From positions 116,383-180,382 of the forward strand of contig CAYVBJ010000001.1 in the NCBI GenBank assembly GCA_964449075.1: a DNA stretch of 64,000 nucleotides, given 5' to 3'. The position numbers and the translations under genes are program-made. Every line of letters begins with the position of its first letter. The stretch's first letter is position 1. The notes under the pieces are model-generated. The model was not told the DNA's origin, ran no database searches, and was given only the letters and a program-made list of their open reading frames with translations. This DNA comes from CAYVBJ01 sp964449075. GTDB lineage: Bacteria; Bacteroidota; Rhodothermia; Balneolales; Balneolaceae. This document shows, in pieces, positions 44,846-54,699 of this stretch.

Positions 44846-45673
44846 TTAATTATACTTCTCGTTTTCATTTGGAAATTCACCGGATTTAACATCCGATATA
44901 TAGTTTTTGACAGCTTCACCGGCAATCTTGTTCAAGTCCGCATATCTTCGTAAAAACCGTGGAGAAAAATCTTTATTCAAGCCCAGCATATCGTGAAGAA
45001 CCAAAACTTGTCCGTCACAATCGGGACCTGCACCAATACCAATAGTTGGTACTGAAATTGAATCAGTTACTTTTTTGGCGAGCTGAGCGGGAATTTTTTC
45101 CAGCACAAGAGAGAATACACCTGCCTTCTCAAGCTTCCGGGCATCTTCAATCAGTTTATTAGCTTCTTCCTCTTCTTTTGCACGAACTTTATATGTACCA
45201 AATTTATAGATACTCTGCGGAGTAAGTCCCAAATGCCCCATTACAGGGATACCTGCATCCACGATACGTTTCACCGTATTTATTACGCTGCTCCCCCCTT
45301 CGAGTTTAACCCCGTGTGCACCAGCCTCCTTCATCATTCTTCCAGCACTTATCAATGCTTCTTTTGCTGTTACCTGGAAACTCATAAAAGGCAAATCAGC
45401 AATCACAAGTGATCTGTTGACACCTCTCACCACACAAGAAGTATGATATATCATATGATCCAATGTCATGGGAACCGTTGTATCGAAACCAGCCATCACA
45501 TTACTTGCAGAGTCTCCTACCAGGATTACATCAATACCTGCCGAGTCAACAATACCCGCCATTGTATAATCATAAGCAGTGAGCATACTTATTTTTTCAC
45601 CCCGCTGTTTCATTTCAACAACAGTTTGAGTTGTAACTTTAACCGGATTATTTGATCTTTTCTGTGTACTCAT
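44846..45673 (-). CDS. panB: Ketopantoate hydroxymethyltransferase
   Basis: A 275-residue TIM-barrel enzyme making ketopantoate for pantothenate and CoA. AYDYTMAGIVDSAG, VGDSASNVMAGFDTT (metal Asp), AGAHGVKLEGG and GIGAGPDCDGQVLVLHDMLG are family motifs. It overlaps the fabZ stop by four bases. Confidence 0.96.
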   Translation of the reverse strand: MSTQKRSNNPVKVTTQTVVEMKQRGEKISMLTAYDYTMAGIVDSAGIDVILVGDSASNVMAGFDTTVPMTLDHMIYHTSCVVRGVNRSLVIADLPFMSFQVTAKEALISAGRMMKEAGAHGVKLEGGSSVINTVKRIVDAGIPVMGHLGLTPQSIYKFGTYKVRAKEEEEANKLIEDARKLEKAGVFSLVLEKIPAQLAKKVTDSISVPTIGIGAGPDCDGQVLVLHDMLGLNKDFSPRFLRRYADLNKIAGEAVKNYISDVKSGEFPNENEKYN

Positions 45674-46107
45674 GCTTTTTCAACCGGAACGATTGCCGCA
45701 GAGGCAACAAGCTCACACACATTATTGCCGTCTACTTGTGCTGTTCCTTCCATATTTATAAAATTTCGTCTTTGATTCGTCAATATCACTTCCATTCGAA
45801 GCTGATCGCCCGGAACCACAGATTTTCTGAATTTGGCACTTTTAATGCCTGTGAATACGATCAGGTTTTTTTCGGGTTCCTCTACTTTATTTTTCATCAG
45901 CATAATACAACCGCTTTGCGCGAGCGCTTCAAGCTGTAAAACACCGGGCATTATAGGAGTACCCGGAAAATGCCCGTTAAAAAAATCCTCATTTACACTG
46001 ACATTTTTAATTGTCAGTATTCGATCTTCCTCAAGTTCAAGTACTCTGTCAACAAGTAAAAACGGGTATCTGTGAGGAATATATTTTTTAATTTCTTCTA
46101 TATGCAT
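45670..46107 (-). CDS. fabZ: 3-hydroxyacyl-ACP dehydratase FabZ
   Basis: A hot-dog fold dehydratase of 145 residues in fatty-acid elongation. I use ATG 46107, giving MHIEEIKKYIPHRYPFLLVD; the longer TTG start at 46134 is unlike the family. The active-site His is in FNGHFPGTPIMPG and the Glu in LQLEALAQ. Acts on the ACP-bound chain in the cytoplasm. Located between menG and panB. Confidence 0.95.
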   Translation of the reverse strand: MHIEEIKKYIPHRYPFLLVDRVLELEEDRILTIKNVSVNEDFFNGHFPGTPIMPGVLQLEALAQSGCIMLMKNKVEEPEKNLIVFTGIKSAKFRKSVVPGDQLRMEVILTNQRRNFINMEGTAQVDGNNVCELVASAAIVPVEKA

Positions 46108-46150
46108 GTAGGTATTATTTATTTCATTGAACAAGAAGGTAAATATACAT

Positions 46151-46840
46151 TTATTTCACTGAACCAACATATATATATGCGATTCCCCCCGTACACTTTA
46201 CAGCTTTTTTTGAATCAAATACATTTGCTTCTGTCATCAGCTCCAGAAATGACTCACCTGATGCAAACGCGGCACTGGTTTCAGGCAAATATGTATATGC
46301 TTCCCTGTTGCCACTGAGCCATCCGCCAATCGCAGGCATTATGTGTTTGCTGTACAACTGATACGGAAATCTGATAAACCCTGTTGGCTGGCCAAACTCC
46401 AGGATAACAACCTTACCTTTCGGTTTAACAACACGCGCCATTTCCTGTAAACATACCACAGGATTGTCAACATTCCGAATTCCAAATGCGATACTTGAAA
46501 TATCAAAGCGGTTATCAGGAAAAGGCAAGTCCATAGCATCTGCAACCTGGAAATCGACCTCCATGTTTTTCTCCCTTGCTTTGACCGGAGCATGCTCAAT
46601 CATTTCTTTGCAAAAATCAGTTCCCAGTACGTATCCATCCTTGCCAACGGTTTTTTTAAACTCAAGTGCAAGGTCTCCTGTACCGGTGGCGCAATCAAGT
46701 ACATCATCGCCGGGTGAAGCGCCGCTTTCAAGAACTGTTTTTTTTCGCCATGCATTGTGTACGCCAAATGACAATATGGAATTAATACGATCATAATCGC
46801 CGGCAATGTCAGCGAACATGTTTCTTACTTTTTCACTCAT
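46151..46840 (-). CDS. menG: Demethylmenaquinone/ubiquinone methyltransferase
   Basis: A 229-residue SAM methyltransferase of the UbiE/MenG family. FADIAGDYDRINSILSFGVHNAWRKKTV, the SAM loop VLDCATGTGDLAL and the segment SSIAFGIRNVDNP are characteristic. In this lineage menaquinone is the expected quinone, hence the name menG; the sequence does not distinguish it from ubiE. Confidence 0.93.
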   Translation of the reverse strand: MSEKVRNMFADIAGDYDRINSILSFGVHNAWRKKTVLESGASPGDDVLDCATGTGDLALEFKKTVGKDGYVLGTDFCKEMIEHAPVKAREKNMEVDFQVADAMDLPFPDNRFDISSIAFGIRNVDNPVVCLQEMARVVKPKGKVVILEFGQPTGFIRFPYQLYSKHIMPAIGGWLSGNREAYTYLPETSAAFASGESFLELMTEANVFDSKKAVKCTGGIAYIYVGSVK

Positions 46841-46873
46841 CTGAAGATTTTTGCTGAATGGTTTTGTTTCTCA

Positions 46874-47515
46874 TTAATTTTGGTATGCTGCCGGTTCAAC
46901 CAAAAGATGATCTGTTTTGTTCAGGTAGCCTACACAAATAAAATTATTGCTCTGTTTAACCAGTTTATTAACGGCTCCATTCGAATGTTTTATTCTTTGC
47001 ATATTGTTGAGCCCGTAGCCAAGCCATTCAGCCAGAATGATTCGTATAAGACGACCATGTACTATAAAAGCATAATGAGTATGTCCGTTTTCATGAATAA
47101 TGGAATTTATACATTCCGAAACTCTCTGGTAAACATCCTGGGGTGATTCTCCACCGGGCAGTTTAAGGCCGGTATTGCCATTTGCCCATTCCCGCTGAAA
47201 ATATTTCAGATCCTCTCCAACTTCGCTGAAAGTTGCTCCTTCGAAGTCACCAAAATCCATTTCGTCCAGGTCTTTTTTTTGAAGAATATCAACATTAATT
47301 CTTTTTGAAAGCCGTTCGGCTGTCTGGTAGGATCTCTTCAGACTGCTGCTGATAACAGCTTGCAGCGGGTAATTACTGAGATAACCGGCAAGGAGTTCGG
47401 CCTGATACAGTCCATTACTGTTTAAAGATGCGTTAATACCGCGGCCCTGCAGTAAGTTTTTTTTATTATAATCGGTTTCACCATGTCGTGCCAGGAAAAG
47501 AGTTTTCGCATTCAT
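46874..47515 (-). CDS. Histidine phosphatase family protein
   Basis: A 213-residue member of the phosphoglycerate mutase-like family. LARHGETDYN carries the catalytic RHG (about residue 10), and the second His is in FIVHGRLIR. Substrate cannot be assigned; cobalamin or sugar phosphate phosphatase roles are common. Overlaps the upstream membrane gene by four bases. Confidence 0.88.
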   Translation of the reverse strand: MNAKTLFLARHGETDYNKKNLLQGRGINASLNSNGLYQAELLAGYLSNYPLQAVISSSLKRSYQTAERLSKRINVDILQKKDLDEMDFGDFEGATFSEVGEDLKYFQREWANGNTGLKLPGGESPQDVYQRVSECINSIIHENGHTHYAFIVHGRLIRIILAEWLGYGLNNMQRIKHSNGAVNKLVKQSNNFICVGYLNKTDHLLVEPAAYQN

Positions 47516-48150
47516 TTTTTGCGATTCAATCTATTTTTCATAATTGCATTTTGAACGTGTTTATCGAGTTTTTCGACTTCAGGCGGAGCAATGTCTTCAT
47601 ACATGGCATATCTGATCAAAACCATTTTGAAAACTTTGTCATTAAGCGGGAGTCTGTTTTTCATACGTCCCTGCATAATTTTATTCAGCAAGAGTCTTAG
47701 CAGGCCAACTTTAAACAAAAAGAGGTAGATCACACCGATTAACAATCCGGTGTAATTTTCATTAATTCCCAAAAAACTCAGTGCTACGGCAGCAATTAAC
47801 AGCTGTGTTATATCTTTGTTTAAAATATTTATAAGAGGCATAAACAAAAGATTTACAAAGGCACTTTTGTAAAAAAACCACCAAAAGTAAAAGAGAATGG
47901 CTGCCACCGCTGCCACTATCGTATTTGTGGTAAAGACAAGTATAAAATAGAGAAGCAGAGAAATACTGTCGGTGCTGTTTATCCACAAAACTGCTTTAGA
48001 AAGCAGTTTATCAAAGCTGTGTTTGTCCAGTAATCCGGGTACATACTCTTCTACAGTACTGCTGGTAGCATTGAACCAGTGCCCTCCGGATGTTACCGTA
48101 TAGAGATCTGTCTCTAAAATGTTAATATCATCTTTTACATTTTCAATCAT
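47512..48150 (-). CDS. Hypothetical membrane protein
   Basis: I do not recognise a family. The 212 residues have a polar N-terminus (1-58) and about four hydrophobic segments (60-80, 84-105, 117-130, 132-155), followed by a basic, soluble C-terminal tail (about 158-212). It is coupled to the phosphatase gene by a four-base overlap. It begins a minus-strand run through menG, fabZ, panB and surE. Confidence 0.7.
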   Translation of the reverse strand: MIENVKDDINILETDLYTVTSGGHWFNATSSTVEEYVPGLLDKHSFDKLLSKAVLWINSTDSISLLLYFILVFTTNTIVAAVAAILFYFWWFFYKSAFVNLLFMPLINILNKDITQLLIAAVALSFLGINENYTGLLIGVIYLFLFKVGLLRLLLNKIMQGRMKNRLPLNDKVFKMVLIRYAMYEDIAPPEVEKLDKHVQNAIMKNRLNRKK

Positions 48151-48201
48151 ATGCTTTCAAATATATCCTTATAAAGAAAGAAATGATAGTTTGATATCAA
48201 T

Positions 48202-48885
48202 TCAGGCTTGTGCAACGGTGGCAATATAACACCTTCTGCCTGCCCTGTTGTGAATTTCTTTTGCAAGCTCAAAAGTAGTAGTGCCCGTTGTAAACACATC
48301 ATCCACAATTACCGGTATACAGGAATTAAAGTCACTGTTAACAATTATATCAAAGGCATTGCTGAGATTAATTGACCTCTCTTCAGTATTTAAACCTGTT
48401 TGGGTTATTGTTCTTTTAATTCTCATGATATTTCCTTTATTAATTACCGGCCTTTTAAGCTGATCTGAGATCCCTTCTGCGATTGATCTTGCCTGATTAA
48501 ACCCCCTTTGCCTCTCTTTAGTATGATGCAGGGGTACCGGTATAAGGATGCCCTCTCTGCCAATATCCGGGAAAATCTGAATGAGCTTCATCCCCAGTAA
48601 TTTTCCAAGATGTATACCTGCTCCTTCTATCCTGTTGTACTTCAACTGATGCAGGATCTCTTGCAAATAACCTCCTTTGTCAAATTTCCAGAGAGAAATA
48701 ACATCAATAACGGATTCAGGTAATACCAGTCGATTATTTAAGATTGATTCAAACCGGGACAGGCTGCAATAATCACAAATATAAAAATCATAATTTTCTA
48801 TACTTTCGCCACAGCAGATACAACAGTGCGGATAAACGAAATCGTGTATTGCTTTCATGAAACGTCTCATAGTATCTTGATTCAT
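48202..48885 (-). CDS. comF: ComF family protein
   Basis: A 227-residue phosphoribosyltransferase-type competence protein. Cys-rich zinc motifs near the start (HCCICCG, CDYC), LKYNRIEGAG and the PRPP-binding loop VIVDDVFTTGTTTF are present. ComF acts with ComEC/ComFA in DNA uptake, though many species keep it without competence. No other competence gene is seen here. Confidence 0.93.
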   Translation of the reverse strand: MNQDTMRRFMKAIHDFVYPHCCICCGESIENYDFYICDYCSLSRFESILNNRLVLPESVIDVISLWKFDKGGYLQEILHQLKYNRIEGAGIHLGKLLGMKLIQIFPDIGREGILIPVPLHHTKERQRGFNQARSIAEGISDQLKRPVINKGNIMRIKRTITQTGLNTEERSINLSNAFDIIVNSDFNSCIPVIVDDVFTTGTTTFELAKEIHNRAGRRCYIATVAQA

Positions 48886-48897
48886 AGATTGAAAATA

Positions 48898-48923
48898 AAT
48901 ACTTACTATACAGGATAAGTATT
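48898..48923. promoter_or_regulatory. Inverted repeat AATACTTA-N10-TAAGTATT
   Basis: Perfect eight-base arms spaced by ten bases in the divergent gap between comF and rodZ. Spacing of one helical turn between arms suits a dimeric regulator, but the site is AT-rich and no regulator is recognised. Confidence 0.35.
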
Positions 48924-49063
48924 GTTGATAAAATGTTTATATCCCGAAACAAATAAAAGCACAAACACTTAAATATTTATTAAACTTTCATTTAATTTCG
49001 GTTTCCACAGAAATCAGCTTTGTGTAAATTGGTTTCTTTTATTAAAATTTAATTTATTAAAAA

Positions 49064-50110
49064 ATGTCGTCCGTCGGAAAAGATCTTGCAACTATCAGAA
49101 AACACCTCAATTATTCTGTTGAAGATGTACATGACATCACAAAAATACCTTTAGATACAATTCAGGCTATTGAGAGTGGTGATATTTTCAAACAATCGGT
49201 TGAAATAAAGACCTATGTTAGGAGTTTTGTAAGAACGTATGCAAGAGCTTTGAAAATAAAAGATGAAATTATCATAAAGGCTCTCAATCAACAGGAGGCC
49301 GGGAATTACAATAGCTTGCTCATTCAAGAGTATCCGGGGCTTTCTGATGCCGGTGATAAGCCCGTTCTTCCCAAAGCCCCCTCTGTAAAATCAAAAAAAG
49401 AGCCGGAAAAAGTACCTCCGGAAGAGACAACCGAACCTGATTCAGACGAAGAAGGTTCAACATTTAAGCCTACGCCACTGCCTGAAGTCAGAAAGATAAA
49501 CTGGGCTGATTTAGGCACAAAAATCAGTACTGTTCAGAAGCCGAAACCAATCTGGCTGATTGGAATCGGCATCATTGCAATAATTGCGGTAGTTATCGCT
49601 TTTCTGATTTTTGAAAGTGATATCTTTACAGGCAGTGAACAATCAGCTTCCGACAATGTTCAGACAGAGACGCAACGACCTGATTTTGAACCTGAAAACG
49701 GCCCCGCTCTGGATTTTTCAGAAACACCCTCAGAAACGCAACAGGCTGAAACACTGGCAGATACACTCTACCTCTCAATTTATGCTGCAACCGGAAATCT
49801 GGATCCTGTCAGGGTTTGGAGTGATTTGAAGCCGAGAATTGATCCTTACTGGATTGATCAGGGAGTAATGCTAAGATATGAATTCAGCGATTCAATTCGT
49901 GTAAGAGGACGCTACAGTCAAATGCTTATGTTTCTCAACGGCCATTTGATAGAGAATTTCAGACAGGAGCATTTTAACCCTGAAGAAAATATGGTTGAAC
50001 TTACACGTTCATTTTTTATGTCTGATCCAAAATGGGCCAATCCTGTACCACTTGAAATCCCTGAAAGTATCGCAGAACCTGATTCAGTAGCAAACCGGCC
50101 GACATTCTAA
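49064..50110 (+). CDS. RodZ-like HTH membrane protein
   Basis: A 348-residue protein: helix-turn-helix domain (about 1-85, with LATIRKHLNYSVEDVHDITK and IESGDIFKQS), a Pro/Glu-rich linker, one membrane helix (about 165-187) and a periplasmic DUF4115-type domain (about 235-330). RodZ tethers MreB to the membrane and shapes the cell. It lies in a group with ligA, pgpH and xerD on one strand. Confidence 0.85.
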   Translation: MSSVGKDLATIRKHLNYSVEDVHDITKIPLDTIQAIESGDIFKQSVEIKTYVRSFVRTYARALKIKDEIIIKALNQQEAGNYNSLLIQEYPGLSDAGDKPVLPKAPSVKSKKEPEKVPPEETTEPDSDEEGSTFKPTPLPEVRKINWADLGTKISTVQKPKPIWLIGIGIIAIIAVVIAFLIFESDIFTGSEQSASDNVQTETQRPDFEPENGPALDFSETPSETQQAETLADTLYLSIYAATGNLDPVRVWSDLKPRIDPYWIDQGVMLRYEFSDSIRVRGRYSQMLMFLNGHLIENFRQEHFNPEENMVELTRSFFMSDPKWANPVPLEIPESIAEPDSVANRPTF

Positions 50111-50121
50111 TTTTTTCATAT

Positions 50122-52128
50122 ATGACAAGAAAAGATGCCGTATTGCGTGTTCAGCAACTCAGAGATTTGATTGAACGCGCCAATAAAGCTTACTATGATG
50201 ATGCAAGACCCTTTATTTCCGACAGGGAGTTTGATGAAGCTCTCAAAACGCTCGAAGATCTGGAAAAGAAATTTGATCTTACTGACCCGGACTCTCCCAC
50301 TAAACGTGTTGGCGGGTCGGTTTCTGAATCATTTCCAACCGTGGAACATCCGGATCCCCTCTTAAGCTTGTCAAACACATATAATTCGGATGAATTGCGG
50401 GATTTTGACAAGCGCGTTAAAAATATTTTAGGTCATGATGATTTTTCCTATATCGCTGAATTAAAATTTGACGGAGCATCGATACGCCTGCGCTATGAAA
50501 ATGAAAAACTTGTTTTAGGTGCAACCAGGGGTGATGGTGAACGTGGCGATGATATAACTGCAAATATCAAAACAATCCGGGATATACCCCTTCAGCTCAG
50601 TGACTCTCCGCCGGAAGTCGTGGAAGTCCGGGGCGAGGCTTTTATCGAAAAAGAGGCATTCGTCAGACTGAATCAATACCGGGATGAACAGGGGCTGCAG
50701 CCTTTTGCAAATCCCAGAAACTCGACAGCCGGCTCACTGAAAATGCAGGATCCACGAGAAGTAGCCCGCAGGCCCATTCGCTTCTTTGCATTCGATCTGC
50801 TTCTTGAAGATAACGATATCAACCGGACACAAGAACAAAAGCAAAAAATGATGGCAGCTTTTAATCTGCCTGTTTCAGACTATTTCCATGTATGTTCCGA
50901 TATAGAAGAACTGTTTGGAGTTATTGAACATTGGAATGCAATCCGGCATAACCACCCTTTCGAAACAGATGGCGTAGTTATTAAGATAAATGAAGAGAAA
51001 TTCCGCAGCGAACTTGGGCGAACAGCCAAGTCTCCCCGATGGGCTATCGCATATAAATTTGAAGCTGAACAGGCAACAACAGCTCTTCAATCAATTACAC
51101 TACAAGTTGGCAGGCTTGGCACTATAACGCCAGTAGCTGAACTAGGACCGGTGGAACTGGCAGGGACGACTGTTAGGCGCGCCACTCTTCATAACGAAGA
51201 TGAAATCCACAGAAAAGATATACGAACTGGTGATGCTGTTGTTGTTGAAAAGGCCGGGGATATCATTCCCCAGGTAGTAAGTGTTGTAAACCCGGATAGA
51301 ATAGGCCGTCCCGATCCGTTTACTATGCCTGCTGAGTGTCCTGCCTGTGGTGAGAAACTGGAAAAATTTGAGGGTGAGGTGGCATGGCGATGTGTAAATC
51401 CTCAATGTCCTCCGCAAGTTCGGGAACGAATTATCTATTTTGCATCCCGCGATGCAATGGATATTGAAGGGCTGGGTGAAGCAGTTGTAAATCAGCTTGT
51501 GGATAATAAACTTATAAAAACATACGCAGATCTTTATTCACTCACGGCCGGTCAACTGATCCCCCTGGAAAGAATGGCTGAAAAAAGTGCGAAAAACCTT
51601 GTTGATGCAATTGAGAAAAGTAAAAATCAATCTTTTGAAAGAGTTCTATACGCTCTTGGAATCCGTTATGTCGGGAAAACGGTTGCAAGAGACCTGGCGT
51701 CTTCTTTTCAGAATATTGAGAACCTGGCTGAAGCAACATTTGAAGATTTTATCAGCGTTAACTCAATCGGCCCTAAGATAGCGGAGTCAGTAATTGCATT
51801 CTTTAGCCATGAAAGTAACCTCCGTCTTATCCGGCAACTTAAAAATCATGGATTAATTTTTGAAAACGAAGAGAAAGAAATTACTTCTTTAAAATTTAAG
51901 GGATTAAAATTTGTACTGACAGGTTCACTTCCGAACCTGACGCGGAAAGAAGCAACTGATTTAATTGAAGAACACGGTGGCAGTACAACAACTTCAGTTA
52001 GTAAAAATACAGATTACCTGCTCGCAGGTGAATCGGCCGGCAGCAAGCTTGAAAAAGCCAATAAACTGGGTATTCCTGTTCTTGATGAGAATGATTTCCG
52101 GAATATGATTGAAAATGAATTAAAATGA
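50122..52128 (+). CDS. ligA: NAD-dependent DNA ligase
   Basis: A 668-residue enzyme with the full bacterial layout: adenylation domain with KFDGAS (active Lys about residue 114), OB fold, a Cys4 zinc finger (CPACG and CVNPQC, about 405-427), helix-hairpin-helix region and a C-terminal BRCT domain (about 590-668). Seals nicks in replication and repair. It starts 12 bases after rodZ. Confidence 0.98.
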   Translation: MTRKDAVLRVQQLRDLIERANKAYYDDARPFISDREFDEALKTLEDLEKKFDLTDPDSPTKRVGGSVSESFPTVEHPDPLLSLSNTYNSDELRDFDKRVKNILGHDDFSYIAELKFDGASIRLRYENEKLVLGATRGDGERGDDITANIKTIRDIPLQLSDSPPEVVEVRGEAFIEKEAFVRLNQYRDEQGLQPFANPRNSTAGSLKMQDPREVARRPIRFFAFDLLLEDNDINRTQEQKQKMMAAFNLPVSDYFHVCSDIEELFGVIEHWNAIRHNHPFETDGVVIKINEEKFRSELGRTAKSPRWAIAYKFEAEQATTALQSITLQVGRLGTITPVAELGPVELAGTTVRRATLHNEDEIHRKDIRTGDAVVVEKAGDIIPQVVSVVNPDRIGRPDPFTMPAECPACGEKLEKFEGEVAWRCVNPQCPPQVRERIIYFASRDAMDIEGLGEAVVNQLVDNKLIKTYADLYSLTAGQLIPLERMAEKSAKNLVDAIEKSKNQSFERVLYALGIRYVGKTVARDLASSFQNIENLAEATFEDFISVNSIGPKIAESVIAFFSHESNLRLIRQLKNHGLIFENEEKEITSLKFKGLKFVLTGSLPNLTRKEATDLIEEHGGSTTTSVSKNTDYLLAGESAGSKLEKANKLGIPVLDENDFRNMIENELK

Positions 52129-52203
52129 TCATGAATTCCTGATATTCTTTATCCATCCGGGAGTAATTTTTTAAAAACTGAGCAGACATTCCAAAACTGA
52201 AAT

Positions 52204-52236
52204 TTTGTTCTGAACCATCGCCTTGCTATACTTTTG
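52204..52236 (+). promoter_or_regulatory. Candidate promoter for pgpH-xerD
   Basis: TTTG at 52204-52207, 21 bases, then TACTTTTG at 52229-52236, an exact match to TAnnTTTG. It lies 46 bases before the pgpH start in a 154-base gap with no other feature. Match by eye. Confidence 0.5.
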
Positions 52237-52282
52237 TTTTAAAGTGATAACATCGTGACAGGAATTGCGTTAATAGTCGATT

Positions 52283-54688
52283 ATGAGCATACTTGAAAAA
52301 TTCGGACTTTCTCCAAAAGATAAAAAGGGTGTCCCAAATATTGGAGAAAAGAAAAAAAAGGAAGAACAGGAATCGGCGGAAAAGAAAAGAAAATATGCAC
52401 GTGGTTTTATATTTTTTGCTTTTCTGCTTCTTATTGTCATTATACTGCCTCAGCCCTCCTTTCAGCCCGTTTCGAATTATACAATCGGGGAACCCTGGAA
52501 AGCAAATGATTTAACCGCGCCTTTTACATTTTCCATAAAAAAGAGTGGGTCAGAACTGGAATCTGAGCGAGAGGCAGTCAGAGAAAATACCGTTCCGATT
52601 TTCCATGTTGATCCTGATGCCGGTTTAAAGATACAGAACCGGATTGATTCACTATATCGCAATATGCAGCCGGTACTTGATGCTTACCTGCAGTGGCAGC
52701 GGGCAATCGATAATCCGGATGTTTCTGCACAAAACGACAGTTTGCGTTTTATCCAGGAAAAAAATCTAAGTGATTTGAGATTTACTGAAACTGCCTGGAA
52801 TACGCTTCTGGAAAATTATGCAGAAATACAACTGAATAATCAACCATCATCCAGGCTTATAATAAACGACATCCGGAATAACCTTGATGACATCATCGAG
52901 AATCTTTTCAGTGATGGTATCATTGATAAACCTAAAAGTGAAATATCACAATCGGAAATAACCATTCGTAATTTAGAGGAGAGAACAGAAAGAACGGTTA
53001 ACCTTTCGGCAGTGCGTGACAGAATCGAAGCTTTGGAATACGCCATCTCCCGTTTTGACCGCCTCTATTCCACAGACAAAGCTACTCTTGCAACCCAGAT
53101 CTTTAATCAGGTCATTATTCCAAATTTAATTTACAGTGAATCGGATACAGAAACCCGTCTTCAGGAAAATCTGGATGATATTTCACAAACGAAAGGAGCT
53201 GTTGCGCAGGGTCAGGTGATTATACGCAAGGGTGACATAGTTACGGAAGAAAAAGCCAATATGCTTGAGAGCCTTGCTTCAGCAAGAGCTTCAACAGCAT
53301 CTGCCATGGAGAGATGGCTGCGCTACAGCGGTGAAGTAATTGTAATTGTGATCTCAACATTTGTCTTTTTCATGTATCTCTATTTATACAGAAGAAAAAT
53401 ATATGAAGATGTGTCTATGTTTCTCCTGGTATTTCTGACACTCGCTATCATATATATTGCCAGTGCTATAGCGTATCCATTCGAAGATGTAAACAGCTAT
53501 ATCGTTCCCGTTGCGATTGCTCCTATTATACTCACAATCATTTTTGATTCAAGGGTCGGACTTCTTGCAACATTTACTCTCGCCATAATCACAGGCCTTT
53601 ACCACGATTATAATTTTCAATACCTGGTAGCTACAACTGCTGCATGCAGTCTTGGTGTTTTCTCGGTTCGTGATATCAAGAACCGATCACAATTCTTTTT
53701 CACTACTCCCGGTGTTGTCTTTTTAACCTATCTTGCAGTGGTTGGAGGATTTACCCTGGCACGATACGGAGGCTGGGAAAGATTTCTAAATGATGGGTTT
53801 TTCATATTTATTAACTCCTTTTTTATTCTGTTTACATATCCGTTAATTCTCCTGTTTGAGAAGATGTTCAAGATCACCACCGATTTCACTCTGCTCGAAT
53901 TAAGTGATACTAATCACAAATTACTGAAGGATCTGATGAATGAAGCTCCGGGAACATTTCACCATAGTCTTCAGGTGGCCAATCTTGCGGAATCAGCTGC
54001 ATCGGCTATTGGAGCTAATGCATTGTTATGCAGGGTTGCTGCAATGTTTCACGATATAGGCAAAATTGAAAAACCCGCTTATTTTATAGAAAATCAGACT
54101 TCAGGCAACGAACACGACAAGCTGAAACCCAGGATGAGTGCATTGGTAATAAAAGCTCATGTTAGCGATGGTGTTAAAATCGCAAGGGAACACAATTTAC
54201 CTGAGGTGATTATTGACTTTATAAAATCTCATCATGGAACCTCACTGATTAAGTTTTTTTATGAAAAGGCAAGAAAAAAAGAAAATACAGAAGGTAAAAT
54301 ACAGGAAGAGGATTTCAGGTATGATGGCCCTGTTCCCAAAACAAAAGAAGAGGGAATCCTTATGCTTGCAGATGGTGTAGAAGCTGCATCAAGATCAATG
54401 AAAGACCCTACTTATTCGAAACTGGAATCATTAATTGACAGAATTGTTGAAGGTAATATTGCAGACAACCAGCTTAACGATTGTCCGCTTACATTTCGAC
54501 AGATAAAAATTATTAAGGATTCGTTTTTAAATATTCTTGTCGGTGTATATCACAAAAGGGTTGAATATCCTGAAGATAAGAAAGAGAAACCGGAAAAAGA
54601 ACAGGAACAAATTCAGGAAAATAGCACAGACAAAAAGGAGGAACCGGAACAGAACGAGGAAACGGATCATAAAGAAACAGGAGAATAA
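52283..54688 (+). CDS. 7TM-HD domain protein, PgpH-like cyclic-di-AMP phosphodiesterase
   Basis: An 801-residue protein: cytoplasmic tail, first membrane helix (about 44-60), a large extracytoplasmic domain (about 70-355), a cluster of seven helices (about 360-530), an HD domain and a charged tail (EKPEKEQEQIQEN). HD ligands are visible: FHHSLQ, MFHDIGK (about 587-592), and KSHHGT. Known members hydrolyse cyclic di-AMP. xerD follows 11 bases downstream. Confidence 0.92.
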   Translation: MSILEKFGLSPKDKKGVPNIGEKKKKEEQESAEKKRKYARGFIFFAFLLLIVIILPQPSFQPVSNYTIGEPWKANDLTAPFTFSIKKSGSELESEREAVRENTVPIFHVDPDAGLKIQNRIDSLYRNMQPVLDAYLQWQRAIDNPDVSAQNDSLRFIQEKNLSDLRFTETAWNTLLENYAEIQLNNQPSSRLIINDIRNNLDDIIENLFSDGIIDKPKSEISQSEITIRNLEERTERTVNLSAVRDRIEALEYAISRFDRLYSTDKATLATQIFNQVIIPNLIYSESDTETRLQENLDDISQTKGAVAQGQVIIRKGDIVTEEKANMLESLASARASTASAMERWLRYSGEVIVIVISTFVFFMYLYLYRRKIYEDVSMFLLVFLTLAIIYIASAIAYPFEDVNSYIVPVAIAPIILTIIFDSRVGLLATFTLAIITGLYHDYNFQYLVATTAACSLGVFSVRDIKNRSQFFFTTPGVVFLTYLAVVGGFTLARYGGWERFLNDGFFIFINSFFILFTYPLILLFEKMFKITTDFTLLELSDTNHKLLKDLMNEAPGTFHHSLQVANLAESAASAIGANALLCRVAAMFHDIGKIEKPAYFIENQTSGNEHDKLKPRMSALVIKAHVSDGVKIAREHNLPEVIIDFIKSHHGTSLIKFFYEKARKKENTEGKIQEEDFRYDGPVPKTKEEGILMLADGVEAASRSMKDPTYSKLESLIDRIVEGNIADNQLNDCPLTFRQIKIIKDSFLNILVGVYHKRVEYPEDKKEKPEKEQEQIQENSTDKKEEPEQNEETDHKETGE

Positions 54689-54699
54689 AGCGGGGCCGG

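Noticed and set aside
48151..48201. TATATTTG box just upstream of the gene at 48150, suggesting a leaderless promoter
   Set aside because: No TTTG box is found at the right distance, and the box lies too near the ATG.
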